A stretch of 64,000 bases of DNA from Arthrobacter ramosus (GCF_039535095.1 NZ_BAAAWN010000001.1:744001-808000), one strand, 5' to 3'; positions 39,683 to 50,820 are shown, counted from the stretch's first letter. Translations and numbers: made by a program. The notes: generated from the sequence alone by a model not told the origin.

Positions 39683-41797
39683 GTGGCACAGGACGTGCTT
39701 ACCGACCTTAGCAAGGTCCGCAACATCGGCATCATGGCCCACATCGATGCCGGCAAGACCACCACCACCGAGCGCATCCTGTTCTACACGGGTGTGAACC
39801 ACAAGATCGGCGAAACGCACGACGGCGCTTCGACGACCGACTGGATGGAACAGGAAAAGGAACGCGGCATCACCATCACGTCTGCCGCCGTGACCTGCTT
39901 CTGGGACAAGAACCAGATCAACATCATTGACACCCCGGGCCACGTGGACTTCACGGTTGAGGTCGAGCGCTCCCTGCGCGTCCTCGACGGCGCCGTTGCT
40001 GTCTTCGATGGCAAGGAAGGCGTTGAGCCGCAGTCCGAGACTGTTTGGCGCCAGGCCGACAAGTACAACGTGCCGCGTATCTGTTTCGTCAACAAGATGG
40101 ACAAGCTCGGCGCTGACTTCTACTTCACCGTAGACACCATCATCAGCCGCCTTGGTGCCAAGCCGCTGGTTCTCCAGCTGCCGATCGGCGCAGAGAACGA
40201 CTTCATCGGCGTCGTGGATCTCCTTGAGATGCGCGCCCTGGTGTGGCCGGGCGATGCCAAGGGTGACGTCACCATGGGTGCCAAGTACGAGGTCCAGGGG
40301 ATCCCCGCTGATCTCCAGGCCAAGGCTGAGGAGTACCGCGCACAGCTCGTTGAGACTGTTGCCGAGGCTTCCGAAGAACTCATGGAGAAGTACCTCGAAG
40401 GTGAAGAACTCACTGTCGAGGAGCTCAAGGCCGGCATCCGCAAGATGACCATCAACTCCGAGCTCTACCCGGTTCTCTGTGGTTCTGCCTTCAAGAACCG
40501 CGGCGTACAGCCGATGCTGGATGCTGTTGTTGACTTCCTGCCGAATCCCCTCGACGTCCCGCCTATGGTCGGTCACGACCCGCGCGACGAAGAGAAGGAG
40601 CTCACCCGCAAGCCTTCTTCCGAAGAGCCGTTCTCGGCCCTGGCGTTCAAGATTGCCGCGCACCCGTTCTTCGGCCAGCTCACCTTCATCCGCGTGTACT
40701 CCGGTCACGTAGAAGCAGGCGCCCAGGTGGTCAACTCCACCAAGGGCAAGAAGGAGCGCATCGGCAAGCTGTTCCAGATGCACGCCAACAAGGAAATGCC
40801 TGTTGAAGGCGCTACCGCGGGCCACATCTACGCAGCAATCGGTCTGAAGGACACCACCACGGGCGACACCCTGTGCGACGCGAACAACCAGATCGTCCTC
40901 GAGTCCATGAGCTTCCCGGAGCCCGTGATCTCGGTTGCCATCGAACCGAACACCAAGGGTGACCAGGAGAAGCTCTCCACGGCTATCCAGAAGCTCTCCG
41001 CTGAGGACCCGACCTTCCAGGTCTCCCTCAACGAGGACACCGGTCAGACCATCATCGCCGGCATGGGCGAGCTCCACCTGGACATCCTGGTGGACCGCAT
41101 GCGCCGCGAATTCAAGGTCGAGGCAAACGTCGGCAAGCCGCAGGTTGCTTACCGCGAAACCATCAAGCGCGCTGTAGAGCGTCACGACTACACGCACAAG
41201 AAGCAGACCGGTGGTTCGGGTCAGTTCGCAAAGATCCAGATCGCCATCGAGCCGATGGACACCGCTGACGGCGAGCTCTACGCGTTCGAGAACAAGGTTA
41301 CCGGTGGCCGCGTGCCCCGCGAGTACATCCCGTCCGTTGACGCGGGCATCCAGGATGCACTTAACGACGGCGTTCTGGCCGGCTACCCGGTTGTCGGCAT
41401 CAAGGCCACGCTGATTGACGGCGCGTACCACGATGTTGACTCTTCGGAAATGGCGTTCAAGATCGCCGGCCGTATGGCTTTCAAGGAAGCCGCACGCAAG
41501 GCGAACCCGGTTCTGCTCGAACCGCTGATGGATGTTGAGGTCCGCACCCCTGAGGAATACATGGGTGAAGTAATCGGTGACCTGAACTCCCGCCGTGGCC
41601 AGATGCAGTCCATGGAAGATGCCGCTGGCGTCAAGGTGATCCGTGCGCACGTTCCGCTGTCCGGCATGTTCGGCTACATCGGTGACCTGCGTTCGAAGAC
41701 CCAGGGCCGTGCTGTGTACTCCATGACGTTCAACAGCTACGCCGAGGTCCCGAAGGCAGTTGCCGACGAGATCATCCAGAAGAACCGCGGCGAGTAA
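39683..41797 (+). CDS. fusA: Elongation factor G
   Basis: 704 residues from a GTG at 39683 with AAGGGAG upstream. The GTPase motifs are G1 [14 protein letters not shown] (about 18-31), G2/switch I around [12 protein letters not shown]3 DTPGHVDF and G4 NKMDKLGAD. Domains II to V follow, including the domain IV loop [15 protein letters not shown] drives translocation after peptide bond formation. It is in the str operon but a separate candidate promoter precedes tuf. Confidence 0.98.
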   Translation: MAQDVLTDLSKVRNIGIMAHIDAGKTTTTERILFYTGVNHKIGETHDGASTTDWMEQEKERGITITSAAVTCFWDKNQINIIDTPGHVDFTVEVERSLRVLDGAVAVFDGKEGVEPQSETVWRQADKYNVPRICFVNKMDKLGADFYFTVDTIISRLGAKPLVLQLPIGAENDFIGVVDLLEMRALVWPGDAKGDVTMGAKYEVQGIPADLQAKAEEYRAQLVETVAEASEELMEKYLEGEELTVEELKAGIRKMTINSELYPVLCGSAFKNRGVQPMLDAVVDFLPNPLDVPPMVGHDPRDEEKELTRKPSSEEPFSALAFKIAAHPFFGQLTFIRVYSGHVEAGAQVVNSTKGKKERIGKLFQMHANKEMPVEGATAGHIYAAIGLKDTTTGDTLCDANNQIVLESMSFPEPVISVAIEPNTKGDQEKLSTAIQKLSAEDPTFQVSLNEDTGQTIIAGMGELHLDILVDRMRREFKVEANVGKPQVAYRETIKRAVERHDYTHKKQTGGSGQFAKIQIAIEPMDTADGELYAFENKVTGGRVPREYIPSVDAGIQDALNDGVLAGYPVVGIKATLIDGAYHDVDSSEMAFKIAGRMAFKEAARKANPVLLEPLMDVEVRTPEEYMGEVIGDLNSRRGQMQSMEDAAGVKVIRAHVPLSGMFGYIGDLRSKTQGRAVYSMTFNSYAEVPKAVADEIIQKNRGE

Positions 41798-41932
41798 TCA
41801 CCGACGGATAAACCAGGATGCTGGCCCGTTCGGGAAAGCATTCAGCGCAGGCGCCGGGCTGTAGCCCAGGCCGCAGTCCGGTCCCTGCGCGAACAGACTC
41901 CAGGTACCGGCATTGGTCCCTGAATCTGCAAT

Positions 41933-41962
41933 TTCACCAAATCCAAAGCCCCCAAGTAGACT
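41933..41962 (+). promoter_or_regulatory. Candidate tuf promoter
   Basis: TTCACC (41933-41938) and TAGACT (41957-41962) are 18 bp apart, 70 bp before tuf in the 234-bp fusA-tuf gap. It would give extra EF-Tu transcription apart from the str operon. Confidence 0.55.
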
Positions 41963-42031
41963 TGCTGGAGTTTCTGCCGCGAAAAGCGCGGCCGAGGAGC
42001 AACTCACTTGAAATCGTTCTAGGAGGAACCT

Positions 42032-43222
42032 GTGGCAAAGGCAAAGTTCGAGCGGACTAAGCCGCACGTCAACATCGGCACCATTGGTCACGTTGACCAC
42101 GGTAAGACGACGCTGACTGCCGCCATTTCCAAGGTGCTGTACGACAAGTACCCCACTCTCAACGAGCAGCGCGACTTCGCGTCGATTGACTCTGCTCCGG
42201 AAGAGCGCCAGCGTGGTATTACCATCAACATCTCCCACGTTGAGTACCAGACCGAGAAGCGCCACTACGCACACGTAGACGCTCCGGGTCACGCTGACTA
42301 CATCAAGAACATGATCACCGGTGCTGCCCAGATGGACGGTGCGATCCTCGTGGTTGCCGCCACTGACGGCCCGATGGCTCAGACCCGCGAGCACGTTCTG
42401 CTCGCCCGCCAGGTTGGCGTTCCCTACCTGCTGGTCGCGCTGAACAAGTCCGACATGGTCGACGACGAAGAGCTTCTCGACCTCGTTGAAATGGAAGTTC
42501 GCGAGCTGCTCAGCGCTCAGGGCTTCGATGGCGACGACGCTCCGGTTGTGCGTGTTTCCGGCCTCAAGGCACTCGAAGGCGACCCGGTTTGGGTCAAGTC
42601 CGTCGAGGACCTCATGGAAGCTGTCGACAACTCGGTTCCGGACCCCGTTCGTGACCGCGACAAGCCGTTCCTGATGCCGATCGAAGACGTCTTCACGATC
42701 ACCGGTCGTGGCACCGTTGTAACGGGTCGCGCCGAGCGCGGTACCCTCGCGATCAACTCTGAAGTTGAAATCGTTGGTATCCGTCCGATCCAGAAGACCA
42801 CCGTTACCGGTATCGAGATGTTCCACAAGCAGCTCGACGAAGCATGGGCCGGCGAGAACTGTGGCCTCCTGCTCCGCGGTCTGAAGCGCGACGACGTCGA
42901 GCGTGGCCAGGTTGTCGTCAAGCCGGGTTCCATCACCCCGCACACCGACTTCGAGGCCAACGTCTACATCCTTTCCAAGGACGAAGGCGGACGTCACAAC
43001 CCGTTCTACTCGAACTACCGCCCCCAGTTCTACTTCCGCACCACGGACGTAACCGGCGTTATCACCCTGCCGGAAGGCACGGAAATGGTTATGCCTGGCG
43101 ACAACACTGAGATGACCGTTGAGCTCATCCAGCCGATCGCTATGGAAGAGGGCCTCGGCTTCGCAATCCGTGAAGGTGGCCGCACCGTTGGTTCGGGACG
43201 TGTCACCAAGATCATCAAGTAG
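42032..43222 (+). CDS. tuf: Elongation factor Tu
   Basis: 396 residues from a GTG at 42032 preceded by AGGAGGAACCT. The motifs are G1 [14 protein letters not shown], switch [22 protein letters not shown]3 [12 protein letters not shown] and G4 [10 protein letters not shown]. Domains II and III follow, with the conserved [13 protein letters not shown] end. EF-Tu delivers aminoacyl-tRNA to the ribosome. Only one tuf copy is in this window. Confidence 0.98.
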   Translation: MAKAKFERTKPHVNIGTIGHVDHGKTTLTAAISKVLYDKYPTLNEQRDFASIDSAPEERQRGITINISHVEYQTEKRHYAHVDAPGHADYIKNMITGAAQMDGAILVVAATDGPMAQTREHVLLARQVGVPYLLVALNKSDMVDDEELLDLVEMEVRELLSAQGFDGDDAPVVRVSGLKALEGDPVWVKSVEDLMEAVDNSVPDPVRDRDKPFLMPIEDVFTITGRGTVVTGRAERGTLAINSEVEIVGIRPIQKTTVTGIEMFHKQLDEAWAGENCGLLLRGLKRDDVERGQVVVKPGSITPHTDFEANVYILSKDEGGRHNPFYSNYRPQFYFRTTDVTGVITLPEGTEMVMPGDNTEMTVELIQPIAMEEGLGFAIREGGRTVGSGRVTKIIK

Positions 43223-43279
43223 TTTCTACTTGTAGATCGGTGAAGGGCCGGCCGCCTCGCGACCGGTAGCAAACCAAGA

Positions 43280-43314
43280 AGAACCCCGTCACTATCGTGG
43301 CGGGGTTCTTTTTT
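43280..43314 (+). terminator. Terminator after tuf
   Basis: AGAACCCCG (43280-43288) pairs with CGGGGTTCT (43301-43309), with an inner CAC/GTG pairing, followed by a run of T. It closes the str operon 58 bp after tuf. Confidence 0.92.
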
Positions 43315-43353
43315 GCATGCTCGCGGTGATCGCCTTGGCATCCTGGGTTATAG

Positions 43354-43599
43354 GTCTGCGGTCAGGCGCTGGGAAGGAACGGAAAGACGGCCGCGGGTAA
43401 GCAGCGCGACCGGTGCCTGGGCTGCGGGGCCAGCCGCTCCGGTGAACGCCAGGACGTCAGCCGACGCTCAGAGCTCGAGGCGTTCCTTGGCTGGCTGATG
43501 GGCACCTCCAATCAGTCTTCGCTCACCTCGTTCGAGGATCTATGGACACCGTCGGATTCTGCTGGATCATTCTCTTCGCCGAAGTTGCCGGTCCCGTGA
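43354..43599 (+). mobile_element. Decayed IS1249-like transposase N-terminal fragment
   Basis: One frame, without a start codon and bounded by a TAG at 43351 and a TGA at 43597, reads VCGQALGRNGKTAAGKQRDR, then CLGCGAS and SELEAFLGWLMGTSNQSSL. This zinc-ribbon (CG...CxxCGAS) plus (L)xxFLxWLxG pattern matches the start of IS1249-family transposases. About 43535 the likely frame shifts; the continuation GFCWIILFAEVAGP in another frame up to ~43640 resembles the next conserved block. It is a remnant without terminal repeats visible. The assignment is from remembered family consensus. Confidence 0.55.
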
Positions 43600-43796
43600 T
43601 TCCGCGGGCCTGGAATTTGTCCATTCGAATGATTGAGCAAAATCCGACATCCGAGCGAAGACGATCCCGGGACGGACATGACGCGCCCCGGATTTACACA
43701 CGTTTTGGCCTATAAGCCGGCATTGATCGACCTTGCCGTCTGGCCCCCGCAACAGGACCGCGCCCTGATAGCGTTGCCTCAAAGGAGGAATGCGGA
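43600..43796. other. Spacer with no supported gene
   Basis: Between the transposase fragment and the microprotein gene I see only its ribosome site AAAGGAGG (43781-43788). Open frames on either strand here have no recognisable protein features. Confidence 0.4.
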
Positions 43797-43922
43797 ATGG
43801 GATGGCTCATTTTTCTGGTCGTGGTGGTTGTGGTGGTAGCTGGCGTGATGTGGGGAAGGAAATACTTCCGCCGGGAGATCGAGCGCGCCAAGCGCATCAA
43901 TCGGTCGAACAGGAAAGATTGA
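43797..43922 (+). CDS. 41-aa single-pass membrane microprotein
   Basis: ATG at 43797, preceded by a near-perfect ribosome site AAAGGAGG at 43781-43788. The product starts MGWLIFL, has a run of seven valines inside one transmembrane helix (about residues 3-19), then a strongly basic tail with RKYFRREIERAKRINRSNRK. This suggests an N-out, C-in membrane peptide. No family is recognised. It lies between a decayed transposase and a frameshifted glucosidase. The ribosome site and hydrophobic/basic layout support real translation. Confidence 0.55.
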   Translation: MGWLIFLVVVVVVVAGVMWGRKYFRREIERAKRINRSNRKD

Positions 43923-43956
43923 TTTAGCACGATCGGTCCACCAAAGGGACTTCGAA

Positions 43957-45383
43957 TCAGCTCCGGCGCGCCTTACTCAAGGACCGGTACCAGTAGTACG
44001 AGTCCTTGGGGGTTCTTTCGAGCGTGTCAAAATCAACGTGCACCAGCCCGAATCGCTGTGAATATCCGGCGGCCCATTCGAAGTTGTCCAGCAGCGTCCA
44101 GACGTAGTAACCCAGGAGTTCGACGTCGTGGGCGATCCCGCCAGGGGCCGTGGCCCTCAAGGCCTGACCAAGGTGCGAAGCAAGGTAGCTGATGCGGTCG
44201 GCGTCGTGCACCGGACCCCGGGTGTGGTCCGGTTCCGGGAAGCTCGCGCCGCTCTCTGTGATGAAGAGGGGAGGCAGCGCTGCTCCGTACCGGTCTTTCA
44301 GCTCCCGCAGCAGGATTCCGAGGTGTTCGGGGGCCACCGGCCAACCAAATCCGGTCGTTTCGTATTCGGGGAAGGCCGCCAGATGGAACGGCAGCTTGGC
44401 CATCATGTCCGGGGTGTTCCAGTGTGCGCTTCCGTCGCCGCGGCCCGAAGCCACCTTGATGGGGTAGTAGTAGTTCAAGCCGTAGAAATCCAACGGCTGG
44501 TGAATGGTCTTGAGATCCTCGTCCCGGACCTTGCCCAAGGCCCGGAACCAAGGCTTCACTTGTAGTGGCGGCTTCGGGTACCGCCCCAGGAGGATCGGAT
44601 CGGCATAGACCCGGTTGAAGATGAGGTCGAAGGCCTTGGCCATCAGAACGTCGGCCAAGCGCTTAGTTGCGGGCCGGACTGGCGAATGCACGTTGGCTAC
44701 GCCGACAGTTCCCGCCACGCCGGCAGCGCGCAGGGCCTGGACGGCCAGGCCGTGCCCCAACAATTGGTGGTGGGCAGCCGGCAAGGCATCGAAAAGCAGC
44801 CGCCTGCCGGGAGCGTGGACGCCGAGCGCATATCCCTGCAACGCGACCGAAACGGGTTCGTTCAGGGTGACCCATTGCGCCACGCGGTCACCGAAGCGGT
44901 GGGCGGCCGCAGCGGAGTATTCGGCGAACCGTTCCGCCGTCGCCCGGTTCAGCCAGCCGCCGTCGTGCTCCAACGGCAGGGGAGTGTCCCAATGGAACAG
45001 GGTCACCATGGGGGAGACCCCGGCGTTCAGGAGCTTGTCTATCAAACGGTCGTAGAAGTCCAGGCCCTGTTGGTTGATGGGTCCCTTGCCGCCGGTTGGA
45101 TCCGCGGCCAGGAGAGGGAAAACCGGTAGGAATCCACGCCCAGATCCTGCATGAGGGCAATGTCCTCGTCCGTCCGGTTGTAGTGGTCGCAGGCGACTGC
45201 GGGGGAGTGCCCGTCGACGATCGCGCCTGGTTTCTCGGCAAATGCATCCCAGCTTGATGGTCCGCGTCCGTCCGCTGAGAGCGAGCCCTCGATCTGAAAG
45301 GCAGCCGCAGCGACGCCCAAGGTGAAGTCCGGCCGTATGCGGCCTGCAAGATCCCCCACCGTGGCAGAATCTTGGACAGTCAT
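43957..45383 (-). pseudogene. GH1 beta-glucosidase, frameshifted
   Basis: The first 106 or so codons from the ATG read at 45383 give TLGVAAAAFQIEGSLSADGR and SLSWPRIQPAARDP. In the other frame, from about 45097 onward, the protein continues in phase as GPINQQGLDFYDR, LIDKLLNAGVSPMVTLFHWD and to the normal end at 43957. A single-base deletion near 45089-45097, in a GCC/GGC-rich stretch, explains this. Both catalytic glutamates survive: acid/base in VTLNEPVSV and nucleophile in FITESGASF. The intact length would be ~475 residues, normal for GH1. It is either a recent pseudogene or a sequencing error. Confidence 0.9.
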
Positions 45384-45441
45384 GACCCCATCATCCCGAG
45401 CGCAGGAGCCGATGGCAATGGTCTGCGAGGCCCGATTGGCT

Positions 45442-45463
45442 TATGCCGGGGAATTCCGGCATA
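45442..45463. promoter_or_regulatory. Palindrome between beta-glucosidase and rpsJ
   Basis: TATGCCGG (45442-45449) and CCGGCATA (45456-45463) are perfect reverse complements separated by GGAATT. It lies 59 bp upstream of the glucosidase start and 309 bp before rpsJ. Its form fits a LacI-type sugar-regulator operator, and it overlaps a TACTAG hexamer (45462-45467). The rest of 45384-45771 has only a short palindrome GTAGTACTAC (45672-45681) and the rpsJ leader. Confidence 0.5.
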
Positions 45464-45771
45464 CTAGGTGAGTTGTTCAAGCGCTTCTTCGCGTCCCGAT
45501 CCGGATAATGCCGGGTGTCAGGGTCCAAGCTGAAGCCCAAACATAACCCAGATCCCCAAAGGAAGTCGGACGCGTTTGCGTGGAAATCGCGACACGCCCG
45601 ACCGCGGGGGTCGGTTACACCGGCAAGTTGAGGAACCCGGATCCCTCCGGATTCAGCTTGTGCGGCGGGTGGTAGTACTACTTCAAATGCTTCGGCAGCC
45701 ACATACAACACGTAAGTGAACAGGGCAGCCTTTATTCGAGGGCCGCACAGACTGAAAGAGAGTCAGGCGAC

Positions 45772-46080
45772 ATGGCGGGACAAAAAATCCGCATCCGGCT
45801 GAAGTCATATGACCACGAGGTCATTGATGTTTCAGCGCGGAAGATCGTTGAGACGGTCACGCGCGCAGGCGCAACGGTAGTAGGCCCCGTGCCGCTGCCG
45901 ACGGAGAAGAACATCTACTGCGTGATCCGCTCTCCCCACAAGTACAAGGACAGCCGTGAGCACTTTGAAATGCGTACTCACAAGCGCCTGATCGACATCA
46001 TCGACCCCACGCCGAAGGCTGTTGACTCGCTTATGCGTCTCGACCTGCCGGCCGACGTGAACATCGAAATCAAGCTGTAG
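45772..46080 (+). CDS. rpsJ: 30S ribosomal protein S10
   Basis: 102 residues, full length. Seen are [20 protein letters not shown] at the start, then [20 protein letters not shown] and [16 protein letters not shown] at the end. S10 is part of the 30S head and also binds NusB in antitermination. It opens the S10 cluster, which runs without large gaps to rpsQ. Ribosome site AAAGAGAG lies about 10 bases upstream. Confidence 0.97.
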   Translation: MAGQKIRIRLKSYDHEVIDVSARKIVETVTRAGATVVGPVPLPTEKNIYCVIRSPHKYKDSREHFEMRTHKRLIDIIDPTPKAVDSLMRLDLPADVNIEIKL

Positions 46081-46098
46081 GGAGGTGCTGAGAAAACT

Positions 46099-46749
46099 AT
46101 GACCGCAACCCGTAATGTAAAGGGCCTGCTGGGCACGAAGCTCGGCATGACCCAGGTCTGGGACGAGAACAACAAGCTCATCCCGGTAACTGTCGTCCAG
46201 GCTGACTCCAACGTCATCACCCAGCTGCGCAATGCAGAAACTGATGGCTATGTCGCCGTTCAGATCGGCTACGGCCAGATCGATCCCCGCAAGGTCACCA
46301 AGCCGCTGGCTGGTCACTTTGAAAAGGCTGGCGTAACTCCTCGCCGCCACGTCGTCGAACTGCGCACTGCAGACGCCGCGTCTTACGAACTGGGCCAGGA
46401 GCTTTCTGTTGAGCTCTTCGAAGCCGGTCAGAAGATCGACGTCGTCGGCACCAGCAAGGGTAAGGGCTTCGCCGGTGTTATGAAGCGTCACGGCTTCCAC
46501 GGTGTTGGAGCCTCCCACGGTGCGCACAAGAACCACCGCAAGCCCGGTTCCATCGGTGGCGCATCCACCCCGAGCCGCGTCTTCAAGGGTCTGAAAATGG
46601 CCGGTCGCATGGGCGCAGAACGTCACACCACGCTGAACCTCACGGTTCACGCTGTTGACGCCGAGAAGTCGCTGCTCCTTATCAAGGGTGCCGTCCCCGG
46701 CGCCCGCGGCCAGGTCGTCCTCGTACGCACCGCCGTGAAGGGAGCCTAG
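46099..46749 (+). CDS. rplC: 50S ribosomal protein L3
   Basis: 216 residues, preceded by AGGGAGGTG. The family pattern is clear: [20 protein letters not shown] (N-terminus), [29 protein letters not shown] (the loop reaching the peptidyl transferase centre) and the C-terminal [15 protein letters not shown]. It is 18 bp after rpsJ and four before rplD. Confidence 0.97.
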   Translation: MTATRNVKGLLGTKLGMTQVWDENNKLIPVTVVQADSNVITQLRNAETDGYVAVQIGYGQIDPRKVTKPLAGHFEKAGVTPRRHVVELRTADAASYELGQELSVELFEAGQKIDVVGTSKGKGFAGVMKRHGFHGVGASHGAHKNHRKPGSIGGASTPSRVFKGLKMAGRMGAERHTTLNLTVHAVDAEKSLLLIKGAVPGARGQVVLVRTAVKGA

Positions 46750-46753
46750 TTAG

Positions 46754-47371
46754 ATGACTAGCACTGTCAAGGTAGACCTGCCTGCAGAGATCTTCGACGT
46801 CCAGACCAACGTGCCGCTGCTGCACCAGGTCGTCGTCGCACAGCTCGCTGCTGCTCGCCAGGGTACCCACAAGACCAAGACCCGCGCCGAAGTTTCCGGT
46901 GCAGGCCGCAAGCCGTTCAAGCAGAAGGGCACCGGCCGCGCCCGTCAGGGTTCGATCCGTGCTCCTCACATGACCGGTGGTGGCGTTGTCCACGGCCCGA
47001 CACCGCGTGACTACAGCCAGCGGACCCCCAAGAAGATGAAGGCTGCCGCACTGCGTGGCGCCCTGTCCGACCGCGCCCGTAACGGCCGCATCCACGTCGT
47101 TGCTGAACTGGTCGCCGGCCCCAAGCCGTCCTCCAAGGAAGCACTGGCCGCGTTGCGCGCAGTTTCCGAGCGCAGGAACCTGCTCGTTGTTATCGAGCGC
47201 GCCAACGATGTTGCTGCACTTTCCGTGCGCAACCTCACGGATGTTCACGTTCTGTACGCAGACCAGTTGAACACCTACGACGTGCTGGTTTCCGACGACG
47301 TTGTCTTCACCAAGGCTGCGTTCGAGGCTTTCATCGCTGACAAGGCAAAGAACGAGGAGGATGCCAAGTGA
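46754..47371 (+). CDS. rplD: 50S ribosomal protein L4
   Basis: 205 residues. Its extended loop lining the exit tunnel is seen as [20 protein letters not shown] (about 54-73), followed by [14 protein letters not shown]. In E. coli L4 represses the S10 operon; no such leader element could be identified here. Its stop overlaps the rplW start (GTGA). Confidence 0.96.
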   Translation: MTSTVKVDLPAEIFDVQTNVPLLHQVVVAQLAAARQGTHKTKTRAEVSGAGRKPFKQKGTGRARQGSIRAPHMTGGGVVHGPTPRDYSQRTPKKMKAAALRGALSDRARNGRIHVVAELVAGPKPSSKEALAALRAVSERRNLLVVIERANDVAALSVRNLTDVHVLYADQLNTYDVLVSDDVVFTKAAFEAFIADKAKNEEDAK

Positions 47372-47673
47372 GTGCAGCCACCATCAAAGACCCGCGCGAC
47401 GTCGTCATTGCACCCGTCGTTTCGGAAAAGAGCTACGGCCTGATCGATGAGGGCAAGTACACCTTCCTGGTGGACCCCCGCTCGAACAAGACCGAGATCA
47501 AGCTGGCCGTGGAGAAGATTTTCTCCGTCAAGGTCGAATCGATCAACACCATCAACCGTGCCGGTAAGCGCAAGCGCACCAAATTCGGCTGGGGACAGCG
47601 CAAGAGCACCAAGCGTGCAATTGTCACCCTCAAAGAAGGCACAATCGACATCTTCGGCGGTCCGCTCGCGTAG
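47368..47673 (+). CDS. rplW: 50S ribosomal protein L23
   Basis: 101 residues from a GTG overlapping the rplD stop. Seen are [20 protein letters not shown], the basic loop [20 protein letters not shown] and a C-terminal [13 protein letters not shown]23 borders the tunnel exit and docks trigger factor and SRP. Confidence 0.96.
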   Translation: MSAATIKDPRDVVIAPVVSEKSYGLIDEGKYTFLVDPRSNKTEIKLAVEKIFSVKVESINTINRAGKRKRTKFGWGQRKSTKRAIVTLKEGTIDIFGGPLA

Positions 47674-47702
47674 CGGAGACCACTTTAACGAGGAAATGAA
47701 TT

Positions 47703-48542
47703 ATGGGAATCCGTAAATACAAGCCGACTACCCCGGGCCGTCGCGGCTCGAGCGTAGCCGACTTCTCCGAAATCACGCGATCGACTCCGGAAAAGTCGTT
47801 GCTGCGTCCGCTGCACAAGACTGGCGGCCGTAACAACACCGGTAAGATCACTACCCGTCACAAGGGTGGTGGCCACAAGCGCCAGTACCGTCTGATCGAC
47901 TTCCGTCGCCACGACAAAGACGGCGTCAACGCCCGCGTTGCCGAAATCGAGTACGATCCGAACCGTACGGCTCGCATCGCCCTCCTGCACTACGTTGATG
48001 GCACCAAGCGTTACATCATCGCCCCGAACAAGCTGTCCCAGGGTGACTTCGTCGAGGCTGGCCCCGACGCTGACATCAAGCCGGGCAACAACTTGCCGCT
48101 GCGCAACATCCCGGTTGGTACCACCATCCACGCAGTTGAACTGCGTCCGGGTGGCGGCGCCAAGATGGCCCGTTCCGCAGGTGCTTCGGTTCAGCTCGTC
48201 GCCAAGGAAGGCCGTTTCGCCCAGCTGCGTCTGCCCTCCGGTGAAATCCGCAACGTTGACGTGCGCTGCCGCGCAACCGTCGGCGAGGTCGGCAACGCCG
48301 AGCAGTCGAACATCAACTGGGGCAAGGCGGGCCGTATGCGCTGGAAGGGCGTTCGCCCGACCGTCCGTGGTGTCGCCATGAACCCGGTCGATCACCCGCA
48401 CGGTGGTGGTGAAGGTAAGACTTCCGGTGGACGTCACCCGGTCAACCCGAACGGTAAGCGTGAAGGCCGCACCCGCCGCCCCAACAAAGAGAGCGACAAG
48501 CTTATTGTTCGTCGCCGCCGTACTGGCAAGAACAAGCGATAG
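47703..48542 (+). CDS. rplB: 50S ribosomal protein L2
   Basis: 279 residues, usual length. Seen are [40 protein letters not shown] and the C-terminal block [19 protein letters not shown], which contains the histidine important for peptidyl transfer. It follows rplW by 29 bp. Confidence 0.97.
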   Translation: MGIRKYKPTTPGRRGSSVADFSEITRSTPEKSLLRPLHKTGGRNNTGKITTRHKGGGHKRQYRLIDFRRHDKDGVNARVAEIEYDPNRTARIALLHYVDGTKRYIIAPNKLSQGDFVEAGPDADIKPGNNLPLRNIPVGTTIHAVELRPGGGAKMARSAGASVQLVAKEGRFAQLRLPSGEIRNVDVRCRATVGEVGNAEQSNINWGKAGRMRWKGVRPTVRGVAMNPVDHPHGGGEGKTSGGRHPVNPNGKREGRTRRPNKESDKLIVRRRRTGKNKR

Positions 48543-48554
48543 GAGCCTGGACAC

Positions 48555-48836
48555 ATGCCACGCAGCCTGAAAAAAGGTCCTTTCGTAGACCAGCACCTCT
48601 TTGTGAAGGTCGCCAGGGAAAACGAAAAGGGCACCAAGAACGTCATCAAGACCTGGTCCCGCCGTTCGATGATCGTCCCGGACATGCTGGGTCACACGAT
48701 TGCCGTTCACGACGGACGCAAGCACATTCCGGTGTTTGTCACTGAGTCGATGGTCGGGCACAAGCTCGGCGAATTCGCTCCCACGCGGACATTCCGCGGC
48801 CATGTCAAGGACGACCGTAAGGGCAAGCGCCGCTAA
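48555..48836 (+). CDS. rpsS: 30S ribosomal protein S19
   Basis: 93 residues with [19 protein letters not shown] at the start and [20 protein letters not shown] in the core, ending [13 protein letters not shown]19 sits in the 30S head and contacts the 50S subunit. It is 12 bp after rplB. Confidence 0.97.
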   Translation: MPRSLKKGPFVDQHLFVKVARENEKGTKNVIKTWSRRSMIVPDMLGHTIAVHDGRKHIPVFVTESMVGHKLGEFAPTRTFRGHVKDDRKGKRR

Positions 48837-48874
48837 GGCGCTGGCTCTACGGCTTAGACGAGAGAAGGAAAGCA

Positions 48875-49240
48875 ATGGAAGCCAAGGCTATTGCGCGTCA
48901 CATCCGCGTAACGCCTATGAAGGCCCGGCGCGTCGTCAACCTTGTTCGTGGTAAGCAAGCGAATGAGGCTCTGGCAATTCTGAAGTTCGCCGAACAGGCA
49001 GCTTCGGAGCCGGTATTCAAGGTAGTTCAGTCGGCAATGGCAAACGCACGGGTCCTCGCGGACCGCGACGGTGTTGCCTTTGACGAGGGAGACCTCTACA
49101 TCAGCGAAGCGTTTGTTGATGAAGGCCCGACCATGAAGCGGTTCCAGCCGCGTGCTCAGGGTCGCGCATTTCAGATCAAGAAGCGCACGAGCCACATCAC
49201 CGTGGTAGTCGCTACCCCGGAGAAAGAGGAGGCTCGCTAA
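48875..49240 (+). CDS. rplV: 50S ribosomal protein L22
   Basis: 121 residues, preceded by AGAAGGA. Seen are [35 protein letters not shown] and the tunnel hairpin tip [21 protein letters not shown]22 lines the nascent-peptide tunnel. It directly abuts rpsC with no gap. Confidence 0.97.
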   Translation: MEAKAIARHIRVTPMKARRVVNLVRGKQANEALAILKFAEQAASEPVFKVVQSAMANARVLADRDGVAFDEGDLYISEAFVDEGPTMKRFQPRAQGRAFQIKKRTSHITVVVATPEKEEAR

Positions 49241-50077
49241 GTGGGACAGAAAGTAAACCCGCACGGGTTCCGACTCGGCATCACCACCGATCACGTATCG
49301 CACTGGTTTGCTGACAGTACCAAGGCTGGCCAGCGGTACAAGGACTTCGTTCGCGAAGACATCCGCATCCGCCAGCTCATGTCCACGGGCATGGAGCGCG
49401 CTGGTATCGCCAAGGTCGAAATCGAGCGCACCCGTGACCGTGTCCGCGTGGACATCCACACGGCTCGCCCGGGTATCGTCATCGGCCGCCGCGGCGCAGA
49501 AGCGGACCGCATTCGCGGCGAGCTCGAAAAGCTCACCGGCAAGCAGGTCCAGCTGAACATCCTCGAGGTCAAGAACCCCGAGATGGAAGCCCAGCTTGTT
49601 GCCCAGGGCGTTGCTGAGCAGCTGACTTCCCGCGTGGCTTTCCGCCGTGCGATGAAGAAGGCCATGCAGTCCGCACAGCGTGCGGGTGCCAAGGGTATCC
49701 GTATTGCTTGCTCCGGTCGACTGGGTGGCGCAGAAATGTCCCGCTCGGAGTTCTACCGCGAAGGCCGTGTGCCCCTGCACACCCTGCGTGCGAACATCGA
49801 CTACGGCTTCTACGAGGCCAAGACCACCTTCGGCCGCATCGGCGTGAAGGTCTGGATCTACAAGGGCGACGTCACCGCCAAGGAACTGGCTCAGCAGGCA
49901 GCTGCTGCTCCGTCCCGCGGCCGCGGTCCCAGCGACCGCCCGGGCCGCCCGGGTGGCGCCGACCGTGGTGACCGCCGTCGTCGTACCGACCGTCCGGCAG
50001 CCGACGCAGCACCTGTTGCTGCAGAGGCTCCGGCAGCTGAAGCTGCTGCTCCCGCGGCAGAAGGAGGACAGGCTTAA
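49241..50077 (+). CDS. rpsC: 30S ribosomal protein S3
   Basis: 278 residues from a [23 protein letters not shown] and the KH-domain [20 protein letters not shown] region are typical. The last ~55 residues, rich in Arg-Gly-Asp and then Ala/Pro/Glu, are a disordered tail beyond the usual ~220-230 residues, common in actinobacteria. S3 guards the mRNA entry channel. It abuts rplP. Confidence 0.96.
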   Translation: MGQKVNPHGFRLGITTDHVSHWFADSTKAGQRYKDFVREDIRIRQLMSTGMERAGIAKVEIERTRDRVRVDIHTARPGIVIGRRGAEADRIRGELEKLTGKQVQLNILEVKNPEMEAQLVAQGVAEQLTSRVAFRRAMKKAMQSAQRAGAKGIRIACSGRLGGAEMSRSEFYREGRVPLHTLRANIDYGFYEAKTTFGRIGVKVWIYKGDVTAKELAQQAAAAPSRGRGPSDRPGRPGGADRGDRRRRTDRPAADAAPVAAEAPAAEAAAPAAEGGQA

Positions 50078-50494
50078 ATGCTTATCCCACGTCGAGTCAA
50101 GCACCGTAAGCAGCACCACCCGGGTCGTTCCGGCGCTGCAACGGGCGGCACCAAGGTCACTTTCGGTGAGTACGGCATCCAGGCGCTGAGCCCGGCCTAC
50201 GTCACGAACCGTCAGATCGAGTCTGCCCGTATCGCGATGACCCGCCACATCAAGCGTGGCGGCAAGGTCTGGATCAACATTTATCCGGACCGTCCGCTGA
50301 CGAAGAAGCCGGCCGAAACCCGCATGGGTTCCGGTAAGGGTTCTCCGGAATGGTGGGTCGCAAACGTCAAGCCGGGCCGGGTTCTCTTTGAGATCGCCGG
50401 TGTCGAAGAATCGGTTGCTCGCGAGGCACTGCGCCTGGCAATCCACAAGCTCCCGTTGAAGGCACGCATTCTGCGTCGCGAAGGTGGTGAATAG
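50078..50494 (+). CDS. rplP: 50S ribosomal protein L16
   Basis: 138 residues. Seen are [20 protein letters not shown] and the conserved [20 protein letters not shown] segment with [21 protein letters not shown]16 supports the peptidyl transferase centre and A-site tRNA. Two bases separate it from rpmC. Confidence 0.97.
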   Translation: MLIPRRVKHRKQHHPGRSGAATGGTKVTFGEYGIQALSPAYVTNRQIESARIAMTRHIKRGGKVWINIYPDRPLTKKPAETRMGSGKGSPEWWVANVKPGRVLFEIAGVEESVAREALRLAIHKLPLKARILRREGGE

Positions 50495-50496
50495 AA

Positions 50497-50820
50497 ATGG
50501 CAGTAGGATCCAAGGAACTTGCATCCGCACAGCTGGACGGTTTCGACAACGAGCGACTCGTTGAAGAACTCCGCAAGGCCAAGGAAGAGCTGTTCAACCT
50601 GCGTTTCCAGTCCGCCACCGGTCAGCTGGAGAACCACGGTCGTCTGCGCGCGGTAAAGAAGGACATCGCACGCATCTACACCGTTCTCCGTGAGCGCGAG
50701 CTGGGCATTCGTGCCGAGGTTGCCGCACCGGTTGTGGAAGCCAAGGAAGAAAAGAAGTCCAAGAAGGCAGAAGCCAAGGCTGAAAAGCCCGAAGCCGAGG
50801 CTGGAGAGGACGCCAAGTGA
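50497..50820 (+). CDS. rpmC: 50S ribosomal protein L29 with extended C-terminus
   Basis: 107 residues; the core (about 10-70: [20 protein letters not shown], then [20 protein letters not shown]) is normal L29. The last ~30 residues are a Lys/Glu/Ala-rich tail longer than the usual 60-75-residue protein. L29 lies at the tunnel exit. Its stop overlaps the rpsQ start. Confidence 0.95.
   Translation: MAVGSKELASAQLDGFDNERLVEELRKAKEELFNLRFQSATGQLENHGRLRAVKKDIARIYTVLRERELGIRAEVAAPVVEAKEEKKSKKAEAKAEKPEAEAGEDAK

Noticed and set aside
43567..43782. Minus-strand 71-codon frame near the microprotein
   Set aside because: Lacks a ribosome site and any protein feature; overlaps the transposase remnant.
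45391..45711. Minus-strand 106-codon frame upstream of rpsJ
   Set aside because: No domain, poor composition and it covers the promoter/leader region.
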